This document shows positions 1 through 6,890 of a DNA stretch of 45,443 bases, one piece after another. Source of the DNA: Chryseobacterium sp. S0630 (lineage in GTDB: Bacteria; Bacteroidota; Bacteroidia; Flavobacteriales; Weeksellaceae); NCBI RefSeq assembly GCF_024158915.1, contig NZ_JAMZGF010000041.1:1-45443 (forward strand), given 5' to 3'. Positions within the stretch are counted from its first letter, which is position 1. Each line of letters opens with the position of its first letter. The notes beneath the pieces were generated by a model. That model searched no databases, was not told where the DNA came from, and saw nothing but the letters and a program-made list of their open reading frames with translations. Made by a program: the position numbers and the translations under genes.

Positions 1-5
1 AAAAA

Positions 6-77
6 ATCATCCTAAAAAAATAATATGGGTAGTTTATAAACAAAAACCGCCTCAAGGAAAATGAGACGGCTTCTTTT
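6..77. repeat. Left copy of a 72-bp terminal inverted repeat
   Basis: Bases 6-77 are the exact reverse complement of 45372-45443, the last bases of the window. The match stops at base 77 and cannot be followed past the right edge. The repeat contains a hairpin that here serves as terminator of the kinase operon. Seen directly; the cause (genomic repeat or contig break) is not decidable here. Confidence 0.95.
38..77 (-). terminator. Rho-independent terminator of the OmpR-type operon
   Basis: Read on the minus strand, a 9-bp stem (62-70 with 46-54, two G-T wobbles) with a 7-base loop is followed by a T run at 42-46. It lies 17 bases past the stop codon of the kinase gene. On the other strand the wobbles become A-C mismatches, although that side also has T-rich flanks. 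Confidence 0.75.
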
Positions 78-93
78 CTTTTGATATAAATTA

Positions 94-1380
94 TTATCGA
101 GCATTATTCTTGGTCAGGATAAAGTAATGCATCTGATCTCCATATTCGTAATTAATATCCCAGCCCGGATATTGTTTGATAATAGTCTTAATGATAGACA
201 ATCCCAGTCCGGTGGACGTATGATCTGAACCTTGTTTGTAAAAGCGGTTAAAGATCCTTGACTGATCTAAAGACACAGGGTTTCCACTGTTTTGAAATGC
301 TATTCTGTTATTTTCAATGATAATGTTTAGAGTTCCTTCTTCGTTGTTATATTTTACTGCATTTTTAAGAAGGTTAGACAAAAGAATATCGGCAAGATCC
401 TGATTGAAATCTGCGACAAATTTTCCTTTCTCAATGATACTGACTTCTACTTTTTTAAAGGCAATAAAGTCTTCATAATTCTGAACTAATTGAGCGATCA
501 TTGCATTAAAATCAACATCTGAAGTTTTATTAAACTGGCTGTTTTCAATCTTGGAAAGCATTAATAAAGATTTGTTTAAACCTACCATTCTTCTCAGGTC
601 ATTCTTCACTTCCGTAAGAAAAGTCAGATTCTTTTTGTCAAGATCATCATTTAAAATCATCAGATCAATTTTATTAATCACGATAGCCAAAGGAGTTTGA
701 AGCTCATGGGAAGCATTTTCAATAAACTGTTTCTGCTGATAGAAAACCAATTCATTACGTTCAATCATTTCATTGATTTCCACATTTAATTCTTCAAACT
801 CAGTGATCTTATAGTTCTGTTTTTCCTGAGAAAAAGGAATTCCAAACTGATATTTTTTTAGTTTATCCAAAATCAGATAGAACGGCCTCATGGCTTTATT
901 CAGCAGATATCCATTGACAGCTACGATACTTACCACCAAAAGGATATAAAGCACAATTAAGGCTGTCGTAAGGTCGTATATCAATTCATCCTCTTCTACC
1001 GTAGATGTTCTGATGACAAGCCGCTGATGACCTTTGAACTGATCAATAAAGTCGGCCTCAAGAACTCTGTAAGGCTGGTCTTTGTCATCATACTCCATAT
1101 AGTACATCTTGTTGTACAGCCTGCTTTTATTTTGATAATCTCCAGCTTTGATCGGATTGATTTTAAATTCATTGAATCCAAATTCATTGTTCTTCAAAAG
1201 CTGAGGATTAAGATAAACCGCTTTAATGATCTGTATCTTTCTGTCCCTCAATCCATCATCCACATTATCATGTACTTCATCCAGGATATAGGCATAAAAA
1301 AGACCGGCCCACACTGCTATAATCAGCAGCAGGATCATGATCAGATATTTTATCGTGTAATATTTTAATGAAGTCTTCAT
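94..1380 (-). CDS. Sensor histidine kinase, OmpR-partner type
   Basis: Membrane histidine kinase of 428 residues. Two hydrophobic segments (about 10-32 and 138-160) enclose a periplasmic sensor region of about 100 residues with no recognised domain. The H-box ENASHELQTPLA places the phosphorylated His at residue 225, the N-box is near 335-346 (SNLLKNAVKYN) and the G-box GLGLS is at 391-395. The linker after TM2 may be a degenerate HAMP domain. The ATG overlaps the stop codon of the upstream response regulator by one base, so the two are translationally coupled and form a pair. The signal sensed is unknown. The PepSY-like genes just upstream may belong to the same sensory unit, but that is inferred from position only. 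Confidence 0.93.
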   Translation of the reverse strand: MKTSLKYYTIKYLIMILLLIIAVWAGLFYAYILDEVHDNVDDGLRDRKIQIIKAVYLNPQLLKNNEFGFNEFKINPIKAGDYQNKSRLYNKMYYMEYDDKDQPYRVLEADFIDQFKGHQRLVIRTSTVEEDELIYDLTTALIVLYILLVVSIVAVNGYLLNKAMRPFYLILDKLKKYQFGIPFSQEKQNYKITEFEELNVEINEMIERNELVFYQQKQFIENASHELQTPLAIVINKIDLMILNDDLDKKNLTFLTEVKNDLRRMVGLNKSLLMLSKIENSQFNKTSDVDFNAMIAQLVQNYEDFIAFKKVEVSIIEKGKFVADFNQDLADILLSNLLKNAVKYNNEEGTLNIIIENNRIAFQNSGNPVSLDQSRIFNRFYKQGSDHTSTGLGLSIIKTIIKQYPGWDINYEYGDQMHYFILTKNNAR

Positions 1381-2051
1381 CAGATGAATTTATATCCTAT
1401 TCCGTATACAGCCTGAAAATCAGCTTCTGCATTGAGAGTTTTCAGTTTTTTTCGAAGGTTTTTAATCTGGGAATAAATAAAATCCAGACTGTCTGCCTGA
1501 TCGATATAATCTCCCCAGATTGCTTCGGCTAATGTTGTTTTCTGTAAGGTTTTCTCCGGATGAATTACAAAATAATACAAAAGGTCATATTCTTTTCGGT
1601 TAAGAATAAGCTCTTCATCCCCTACTTTTACCGTTCTGTTCTCCGGATCAATGCTGATATTTTTGTATCGGATGATATTTTCACCATCCTGATTTTTTCT
1701 TCTGATCACAGACTTGATTCTGGCCATCAATTCTGCAAGGTGGAAAGGTTTTGCAAGATAATCATCTGCTCCTATTTCCAGTCCGGCCACCTTATCGTCC
1801 ACAGAGTCTTTGGCAGAAAGAATGATCACAGGATCTTTCTTATGCATTTTTTTGATCTCTTTCAGAAGATCTATTCCGTTTCCGTCAGGCAGCATAATAT
1901 CGAGCAAAATACAGTCGTATTCGTAAGAAATAATTTTCTCCAGCCCACCACTGTAATTTTCCGCATATTCAACAATGAAATGCTCTGCTTCCAGAAACTT
2001 CTGTACGGTATCTTTCAGTTCGGGTTCATCTTCTACTATTAAAATCTTCAT
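1380..2051 (-). CDS. Response regulator, OmpR/PhoB family
   Basis: Two-domain transcription factor of 223 residues. The receiver domain (1-115) has the acidic pocket EDE at 7-9, phospho-acceptor Asp51 in LLDIMLPDGNG and Lys101 in LAKPF. A winged-helix DNA-binding domain follows (about 128-222), ending in the typical AVYGIGYKF. It is transcribed first and overlaps the kinase gene by one base, so the kinase at 94-1380 is its partner. A -7 box TATATTTG lies 41 bases upstream of the start (2093-2100) without a clear -33 box. Targets cannot be read from the sequence; the adjacent PepSY-like genes are candidates. Confidence 0.95.
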   Translation of the reverse strand: MKILIVEDEPELKDTVQKFLEAEHFIVEYAENYSGGLEKIISYEYDCILLDIMLPDGNGIDLLKEIKKMHKKDPVIILSAKDSVDDKVAGLEIGADDYLAKPFHLAELMARIKSVIRRKNQDGENIIRYKNISIDPENRTVKVGDEELILNRKEYDLLYYFVIHPEKTLQKTTLAEAIWGDYIDQADSLDFIYSQIKNLRKKLKTLNAEADFQAVYGIGYKFI

Positions 2052-2108
2052 ATTTCTGGATCTGTATATTCTGCTACTTCATTAATGTATATCAAATATA
2101 TGAAATTA

Positions 2109-2209
2109 AAAGCTGGAAGATTGAAGAGGGAAGCTGGAAGTTATTCAGACTCCATCAATCTATGCAGTTTCATTTAACTTCCTTCTTCCGGCCTCCAACT
2201 TCCAGTCTT
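2109..2209. repeat. Imperfect intergenic palindrome, GGAAG-rich
   Basis: A left arm (2109-2144) of repeated CTGGAAG/GGGAAG units is answered by a right arm (2174-2209) rich in CTTCC. The transcript would fold into a long imperfect hairpin. It fills the gap between the response regulator promoter and the PepSY-like gene. Such GGAAGCTGGAAG palindromes recur between genes in Chryseobacterium as far as I recall; no other copy is in this window. Confidence 0.65.
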
Positions 2210-2213
2210 ACCA

Positions 2214-2420
2214 TTAATTCGATTTGACATATCGGCCGTCTGCATCAAAAACGAGACTGATACCATTCATTAGATTGATTTTATAGGCATTATATTTTTT
2301 CTCAATAGAATCAATCACGCTACCGGGATGGTGCTTTGTCATAAAAGACACAATACTTTTTCTAATCATCGCAGAAGAAACCTTTCTTCCGTTGCTGTTT
2401 ATTAAATTCCAGTTGACCAT
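2214..2420 (-). CDS. Short single-repeat PepSY-like protein without signal peptide
   Basis: A 68-residue product that looks like one PepSY-like (DUF2874 type) repeat. Residues 16-68 (AMIRKSIVSFMTKHHPG... to the FDADGRYVKSN end) match the second repeat of the neighbour at 2456-2905 (SIRNYSTKNFPN... FDRNGNFKRIDD) in spacing and pattern. Unlike the neighbour it has no signal peptide, so it would stay in the cytoplasm unless the start is misplaced. It lies 35 bases downstream of that gene on the same strand, probably in one transcript. It could be a small functional paralogue or the remnant of a longer secreted gene. The function of the family in Bacteroidetes is poorly defined. Confidence 0.6.
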   Translation of the reverse strand: MVNWNLINSNGRKVSSAMIRKSIVSFMTKHHPGSVIDSIEKKYNAYKINLMNGISLVFDADGRYVKSN

Positions 2421-2455
2421 AGTATTAATATTTAGTGTTTGTATTCGGTTACGTG

Positions 2456-2905
2456 TTAATCATCGATTCTTTTAAAATTCCCGTTTCTGTCGAATTCAAG
2501 CTCCAATCCATTAGAAAGTTCTGCTTTATAAGACCATCTTTTCTTTTCAATCTTAATAATGTAAGTGTTAGGGAAATTTTTCGTGCTGTAATTCCTGATT
2601 GAAGCAGGAATAAAACCATATGGGATTTTCTGATGTTTTCCATCTACTTCTTTCCAGTTTCCATTGCTATCGAACTCCATTCTCATTCCATTAGTCAGAT
2701 ATACTTTGTACTCATCTACACCATAGATTTCTCTGTCTTCTATTGCTGAATTTACTGGTATTCCTTTAAAATGAGCCGCAAGAAAGTTTTTAGCTGTTTT
2801 CGGTAACTGATTAGCATTGATTGCTCTGTCCTGTGCAGAAACAAAGCCTCCGATCAATAAAAATAAAACCATTAATACTCCTGTGATTTTCTTTACATTT
2901 TTCAT
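2456..2905 (-). CDS. Secreted PepSY-like (DUF2874) protein
   Basis: A 149-residue exported protein. Residues 1-25 are a signal peptide with a hydrophobic core and cleavage near SAQ. Two repeats of the PepSY-like fold follow (about 35-85 and 95-149), each ending in a motif such as MEFDSNGNW or LEFDRNGNF, as in Bacteroidetes proteins of the beta-lactamase-inhibitor-like superfamily. These often sit beside two-component systems, as here, and could sense or buffer something in the periplasm; that is inference. The gene is first in a likely two-gene unit with 2214-2420. Confidence 0.8.
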   Translation of the reverse strand: MKNVKKITGVLMVLFLLIGGFVSAQDRAINANQLPKTAKNFLAAHFKGIPVNSAIEDREIYGVDEYKVYLTNGMRMEFDSNGNWKEVDGKHQKIPYGFIPASIRNYSTKNFPNTYIIKIEKKRWSYKAELSNGLELEFDRNGNFKRIDD

Positions 2906-3057
2906 ACTATTACATTTTTCTGTTATTATTATGGAGCAAAGTTCCTAATCAATTTGGGAAAGAATTGGGAAAAATGATTTTGGTGGAGAATATTTAATTT
3001 AACCAAAGATTGACACAGATGATCACAAATGTTTGTTCTGAAGTGTATTGAAAACAG

Positions 3058-3090
3058 AAAAGCCACTAAGGTGTTCTTAGTGGCTTTTTA
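3058..3090 (-). terminator. Terminator of the HAD phosphatase gene
   Basis: Perfect inverted repeat AAAAGCCACTAAG / CTTAGTGGCTTTT around a short loop, 24 bases past the stop codon of the gene at 3113-3808. The arms supply T runs in both directions, so it may work both ways. Confidence 0.85.
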
Positions 3091-3112
3091 TCAGATTCTA
3101 TGATCTTATACT

Positions 3113-3808
3113 CTATAAATATTCTTTAATCTGCTGAAGATGGGTAATGGCTTTTAAACCTTCCTTCTGTTTGTCTTCTTTATAAACATCGAAGAAGATT
3201 GCATCCATTCCGAAATCCGTAGCTCCCATAGCATCTGCAATCCAGTCATCGCCAATCAGGATACTTTCTTCTTTTCTGGCTTCAGAAAGTCCTAATGAAT
3301 ATTCAAAAATTCTTGGATTGGGCTTTCTTACTCCTACTGCATCTGCACTGGTAATGGTTTTAAAATAAGGTGCAATTCCGGACAGGGTACACTTCCTTTC
3401 TGTGACCTCCTGAAAACCATTGGAGATAATGTGTAGTGTATAATTCTTAGCTTTCAGATATTCCAAAACATCTTCAGCGCCTTCTACCAGTTCATTATGG
3501 CTCACAATATTATCAAGGAAGTTTTCTTCAAAATAAAGGGCAAGCTCTTTATTATCTACTCCAAAATGTTTAAATGAATCATAAAAACGGTGTTCTCTCA
3601 AGTACTCTTTGCCAATAATTCCGTCTCTGATCTTTTCCCACAATTCTTCGTTGATATCGTGATATACAGAGTGAAACTCTTCAAAGTCAATAGAGTACTT
3701 CGAAGTAATTTCCTGTTTTTCAAAAAGATCTTTGATGGTAAGATAAGCATTTCTGCGGTGATCCCAGAGTGTATTATCCAGGTCAAAAAAAACATGCTGC
3801 ATTTTCAT
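3113..3808 (-). CDS. HAD-superfamily hydrolase, YjjG-type nucleotidase/phosphatase
   Basis: Cytoplasmic HAD phosphatase of 231 residues. Motif I FFDLDNTLWD has the nucleophile and acid Asp at residues 9 and 11. Motif II is IISNG, and the acidic motif is ILIGDDWIADAMGA followed by the FG(M)DAIFF strand. Length and the LWDHRRN start fit the YjjG family, which dephosphorylates nucleoside monophosphates including non-canonical ones; the true substrate is not shown. The frame extends upstream to a TTG giving MCC, but I chose the ATG at 3808. A -7 box TAACTTTG ends 6 bases before this ATG, so the mRNA may be nearly leaderless. A terminator follows at 3058-3090. Confidence 0.85.
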   Translation of the reverse strand: MKMQHVFFDLDNTLWDHRRNAYLTIKDLFEKQEITSKYSIDFEEFHSVYHDINEELWEKIRDGIIGKEYLREHRFYDSFKHFGVDNKELALYFEENFLDNIVSHNELVEGAEDVLEYLKAKNYTLHIISNGFQEVTERKCTLSGIAPYFKTITSADAVGVRKPNPRIFEYSLGLSEARKEESILIGDDWIADAMGATDFGMDAIFFDVYKEDKQKEGLKAITHLQQIKEYL

Positions 3809-3814
3809 ACAGCA

Positions 3815-3822
3815 CAAAGTTA
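3815..3822 (-). promoter_or_regulatory. -7 box TAACTTTG just upstream of the HAD gene
   Basis: An exact match to the Bacteroidetes TAnnTTTG -7 element, 6 bases before the ATG at 3808. Transcription would start at or next to the start codon. No TTTG -33 box at the usual spacing is seen, which lowers confidence. Confidence 0.4.
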
Positions 3823-3828
3823 ATAATT

Positions 3829-3963
3829 TTAATTTTTTGTAATAGGATAATTTTTGCTCTTGCTCTTCACAATCTCAAGGCTTTTGGAAAAATTCAGCAA
3901 AAAATCAATTGTTTGTTTCTTAGGTTTCAAAGTTTTCACTTTTAAGGAGTCATTTTTTTTCAT
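3829..3963 (-). CDS. Small basic protein of 44 residues, unknown function
   Basis: An ATG-initiated frame of 44 codons between the sigma factor stop and the HAD gene. The product starts MKKNDSLKVKTLKPKKQTID and continues as a short amphipathic stretch (FLLNFSKSLEIVKSK) ending in KNYPITKN. It is Lys-rich, with no membrane segment, signal peptide or Cys. Codon use resembles the neighbours, and the layout (basic N-terminus, then a DFLLNFSKSLEIV helix) looks like protein rather than random AT-rich DNA. It starts 47 bases after the sigma factor stop codon, perhaps on the same transcript. I recall similar tiny ORFs in Chryseobacterium but cannot name a family. Confidence 0.55.
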   Translation of the reverse strand: MKKNDSLKVKTLKPKKQTIDFLLNFSKSLEIVKSKSKNYPITKN

Positions 3964-4010
3964 AAGCGAAGTATGTTTTCCTTAAAACGTAAAATTTCAC
4001 AAAATATTAT

Positions 4011-4601
4011 TTATCTGGTTAATATTATATTGTTTTCATCCATGATTTTTCTCAGGTTGATGAGTGCATATCTTACTCTTCCTAAAGTAGTATTAATGCT
4101 CATCTCTGTATGATCTGCAATTTCTTTGAAACTCAAACCATCAAAAAATCTCAGCTTGATTACCTCCTGCTGGTTTTGTGGTAAAAACTGTAACATCCTT
4201 AATAAATCCTCCTGGATCTGATTGGTCACTAGCTGATCCTCAATATTTTCCGAAGGCTCTCTGATCAAATCAAAGATAGAATATTCATCTGTTTCAAAAG
4301 TAGTTTCTGAAACTTTGATATTCTTGGCTTTTGACCTGAAATGATCGATGATTAAATTGTGGGAAATTCTTTTCGCCCAAAGAATAAATTTGCCTTCTTC
4401 GTTATAGCGTCCTTCTTTCAGCATTACAATAATCTTCATGAATGTATCCTGAAAGATATCGTTGGCTAAATCTTCATCATTAATTTTGTAAAAAATGAAT
4501 GTAAAAAGTTCTCTCTGATGACGGTGAATGAGGGTTGATAATGCGCTCTCATCACCTTTCTGGTAAAGGGAAATTAGTAAACTATCCGATTTTGATTTCA
4601 T
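4011..4601 (-). CDS. ECF-type RNA polymerase sigma factor
   Basis: A 196-residue sigma-70 family protein with only regions 2 and 4. Region 2 (about 20-90) contains DIFQDTFMKIIV and the FILWAKRISHNLIIDHFRSK stretch; region 4 (about 130-185) has the helix-turn-helix LPQNQQEVIKLRFFDGLSFK followed by EIADHTEMSINTTLGRV. It directs RNA polymerase to alternative promoters. The frame opens upstream with TTG, but the ATG at 4601, preceded by GAGAAGAG, is the better start. No anti-sigma gene lies next to it, so its control is probably not a classical adjacent anti-sigma switch. Confidence 0.92.
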   Translation of the reverse strand: MKSKSDSLLISLYQKGDESALSTLIHRHQRELFTFIFYKINDEDLANDIFQDTFMKIIVMLKEGRYNEEGKFILWAKRISHNLIIDHFRSKAKNIKVSETTFETDEYSIFDLIREPSENIEDQLVTNQIQEDLLRMLQFLPQNQQEVIKLRFFDGLSFKEIADHTEMSINTTLGRVRYALINLRKIMDENNIILTR

Positions 4602-4796
4602 AACTCTTCTCAATATAAATATTTGCAGACAGGCATTCTACCAGATATTTCTTCTGGCCTTTGCTGTATAAACAAAACAGTTCTAGAGTAGAGTATCTTC
4701 TATAGGCGGTAGTACAATTATTATGATGTAAATATAATAATTTTTTAATAACTGTTAACCTATTATTAAATTTTATAGAGAAAAATTTAAAAAAAA

Positions 4797-5288
4797 TCAT
4801 TTAAACATGTCATGAATAAAGACTGTGGGGATATTTAATGTTAAATTAACATTCAGTCCTTTCATCTCTTTACCGTTCAATCGGGTATCTCCGATAGGAA
4901 AAGCATAGCCTCCTGTAAGATCGAGCATCCCAAATAAGGTAACTCCTATCTTAGGGGCAACGTATTTATTGGTACCTTCTACTCCTGCTAAAAAGTAATA
5001 CGAGTGATAGAAGTCTACATTTTTTTCAAAATTAAGAAGTACATCAGCCTGTAGTTTCGGCATAATAGCAAATTTAGAATCCACAGATCCCATCATTGCA
5101 GATCCTCCCAATCTGTAAATAACATCATCATTTTTAAGGAAAAGCAATTTACCTCCTACTTCACCAAAACTTTGATTCTGGTAAGTATACCCTACACTGA
5201 TCATTTTATGCATGGTATATTGAGCTTTTACTAATGTACTTAGCAAAAACAGGGACAGGACAGCAACTACAGTTCGAAAATTCATCAT
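4797..5288 (-). CDS. Exported protein, probable small outer-membrane beta-barrel
   Basis: A 163-residue protein with a signal peptide (1-22, ending VKAQ). The rest alternates polar and hydrophobic residues in strand-length segments (ISVGYTYQNQ, KLLFLKNDDVIYRLGGSAM, YYFLAGVEG, IGVTLFGMLDLTGGYAFP), as in small outer-membrane barrels. I do not recognise a specific family. It stands between metK and the sigma factor gene on the same strand. The terminator at 5316-5350 separates it from metK. A second in-frame ATG follows directly (MM), so the start is uncertain by one codon. Confidence 0.7.
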   Translation of the reverse strand: MMNFRTVVAVLSLFLLSTLVKAQYTMHKMISVGYTYQNQSFGEVGGKLLFLKNDDVIYRLGGSAMMGSVDSKFAIMPKLQADVLLNFEKNVDFYHSYYFLAGVEGTNKYVAPKIGVTLFGMLDLTGGYAFPIGDTRLNGKEMKGLNVNLTLNIPTVFIHDMFK

Positions 5289-5315
5289 CTTTCTATATTA
5301 TTAAGGTGTAAAATT

Positions 5316-5350
5316 AAAAAAAACTGCCTTATCCAAAGATAAAGCAGTTC
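5316..5350 (-). terminator. Terminator of metK
   Basis: On the minus strand, GAACTGCTTTATC and GATAAGGCAGTT form a stem around a 4-base loop with one bulge, followed by a run of eight T. It lies 22 bases after the metK stop codon. Confidence 0.85.
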
Positions 5351-5372
5351 ATTTATTATTCTTTAAAAGAAA

Positions 5373-6653
5373 TTAAATTCCAAAAGCGGCTTTAATTTCC
5401 TCAACTTTGTCTAGTTTCTCCCAAGTAAAGAACTCAAGCCCTTTCAATGTAAGCTCATTTTTATGTCCTTTATTGAATGTTTTATCAGCCACATAATGCT
5501 CTTTACCCATGTGTCCGTAAGAAGCTGTTTCCTGATAAATAGGGTTTCTTAATTTTAAGTTCTGCTCGATAGCATAAGGTCTTAAATCAAAAATAGCAGA
5601 AACTTTTTTCGCGATATCTCCATCATGAAGGTCTACTTTCGCAGTTCCATAAGTGTTGATGTATAAACCACAAGGTTCAGCTACTCCAATTGCATAAGAA
5701 ACCTGTACCAAAACTTCATCCGCTACGCCTGCAGCCACTAAGTTCTTAGCAATATGTCTTGTAGCATATGCAGCACTTCTATCTACTTTAGAAGGATCTT
5801 TTCCAGAGAAAGCACCACCACCGTGAGCTCCTTTACCTCCGTAAGTATCAACGATGATTTTTCTACCTGTAAGACCTGTATCTCCGTGAGGTCCTCCGAT
5901 TACGAATTTCCCTGTAGGATTGATGTGATATTTAATCTGATCGTTAAATAAAGCTTTGATTTCTTCAGTCTGCTGTGCAACAACTCTTGGAACCAGAATA
6001 TTTTTGATATCCTCACGGATTTTGTTCAACATTTCTTCTTCACTTCCAAAGTCATCATGCTGAGTAGAAACTACGATAGAATCTATTCTGATTGGTTTAT
6101 GATCATCAGAATACTCAATGGTTACCTGGCTTTTTGCATCAGGACGAAGATAAGCGATTTCTTTATTTTCTCTTCTGATGGCAGAAAGTTCTTTCAGAAT
6201 TGTGTGAGCAAGATCCAATGCAAGAGGCATATAGTTGGCCGTTTCATTGGTAGCATACCCGAACATCATTCCCTGGTCTCCAGCTCCCTGTGCATTTGCT
6301 TTAGCTTCGAAAGACTCATCATTTACCGCTCTGTCAACTCCCTGGTTGATATCAGGTGACTGCTCATGGATTGCAGAGATTACTCCACAAGAATCTCCAT
6401 TGAACATATACTCTCCTTTCGTATATCCGATTCCATTGATTACTTCTCTGGCAATGGTCTGTACATCAAGGTAAGCATCTGATTTTACTTCTCCTGCCAA
6501 TACCACCTGTCCGGTAGTTACAAGAGTTTCACATGCTACTTTTGAATCTTTATCATATGCTAAGAAATGGTCGATTAATGCATCGGAAATTTGATCGGCA
6601 ATTTTATCCGGATGTCCTTCTGAAACTGATTCAGATGTAAATAAATAAGACAT
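5373..6653 (-). CDS. metK: S-adenosylmethionine synthetase
   Basis: Forms SAM from methionine and ATP in the cytoplasm. The 426-residue product starts MSYLFTSESVSEGHPDK (ATP-binding GHPDK motif at about 13-17), has the flexible-loop region GAGDQGMMFGYA and the P-loop-like GGGAFSGKDPSKVDRSA near residue 280. It is longer than the 384 residues of the E. coli enzyme, as usual in Bacteroidetes. A single-gene unit: the promoter at 6795-6826 and the SAM-II riboswitch at 6731-6782 precede it and the terminator at 5316-5350 ends it. Its own product would therefore repress it. Confidence 0.98.
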   Translation of the reverse strand: MSYLFTSESVSEGHPDKIADQISDALIDHFLAYDKDSKVACETLVTTGQVVLAGEVKSDAYLDVQTIAREVINGIGYTKGEYMFNGDSCGVISAIHEQSPDINQGVDRAVNDESFEAKANAQGAGDQGMMFGYATNETANYMPLALDLAHTILKELSAIRRENKEIAYLRPDAKSQVTIEYSDDHKPIRIDSIVVSTQHDDFGSEEEMLNKIREDIKNILVPRVVAQQTEEIKALFNDQIKYHINPTGKFVIGGPHGDTGLTGRKIIVDTYGGKGAHGGGAFSGKDPSKVDRSAAYATRHIAKNLVAAGVADEVLVQVSYAIGVAEPCGLYINTYGTAKVDLHDGDIAKKVSAIFDLRPYAIEQNLKLRNPIYQETASYGHMGKEHYVADKTFNKGHKNELTLKGLEFFTWEKLDKVEEIKAAFGI

Positions 6654-6730
6654 ATAATTCTTTTGTTTTTAAAGATTTAAAAAATTGTATTTGCGAAAAA
6701 TATGAATGAAATTGCCCAGAAAAAAGAATA

Positions 6731-6782
6731 CTGTTTTAGCATTTTTTTATAGAGGTTGCAATCAGGTCAAATTTTTCCTCGT
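6731..6782 (-). promoter_or_regulatory. SAM-II riboswitch upstream of metK
   Basis: On the minus strand a GAGG (6777-6780) pairs with CCTC (6752-6755) to form P1. The loop carries the class signature ATTTGACC-TG-ATTGCAA, and the 3' part holds AATGCTAAAACAG, the segment that forms the pseudoknot in SAM-II RNAs (consensus GCUAAA). It lies 77 bases upstream of the metK ATG and starts 13 bases after a -7 box. SAM-II aptamers bind S-adenosylmethionine and usually act on translation initiation; with no terminator between aptamer and ATG, that is likely here too. Confidence 0.8.
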
Positions 6783-6794
6783 AATAAACGTCAG

Positions 6795-6826
6795 CAAATT
6801 TAAGTACTATTTTCGTAATACTCAAA
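6795..6826 (-). promoter_or_regulatory. Promoter of metK (TTTG-N20-TAAATTTG)
   Basis: On the minus strand TTTG (6823-6826) is separated by 20 bases from TAAATTTG (6795-6802), a full match to the Bacteroidetes primary sigma consensus. Transcription would start a few bases before the SAM-II aptamer. Confidence 0.7.
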
Positions 6827-6890
6827 AATTTTGTTTATTAATTATAATTTTATTTAAATTGATGATTTCTATCACTTTAAAGCATTTCCA

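Noticed and set aside
3001..3045. Another copy of the GTG-rich dispersed repeat
   Set aside because: It contains GACACAGATGATCACAAATG, which is similar in words, but the unit order and spacing do not match the two clear copies.
4582..4800. A 72-codon frame overlapping the sigma factor start
   Set aside because: It is AT-driven, overlaps a well-supported gene on the same strand and has no recognisable pattern.
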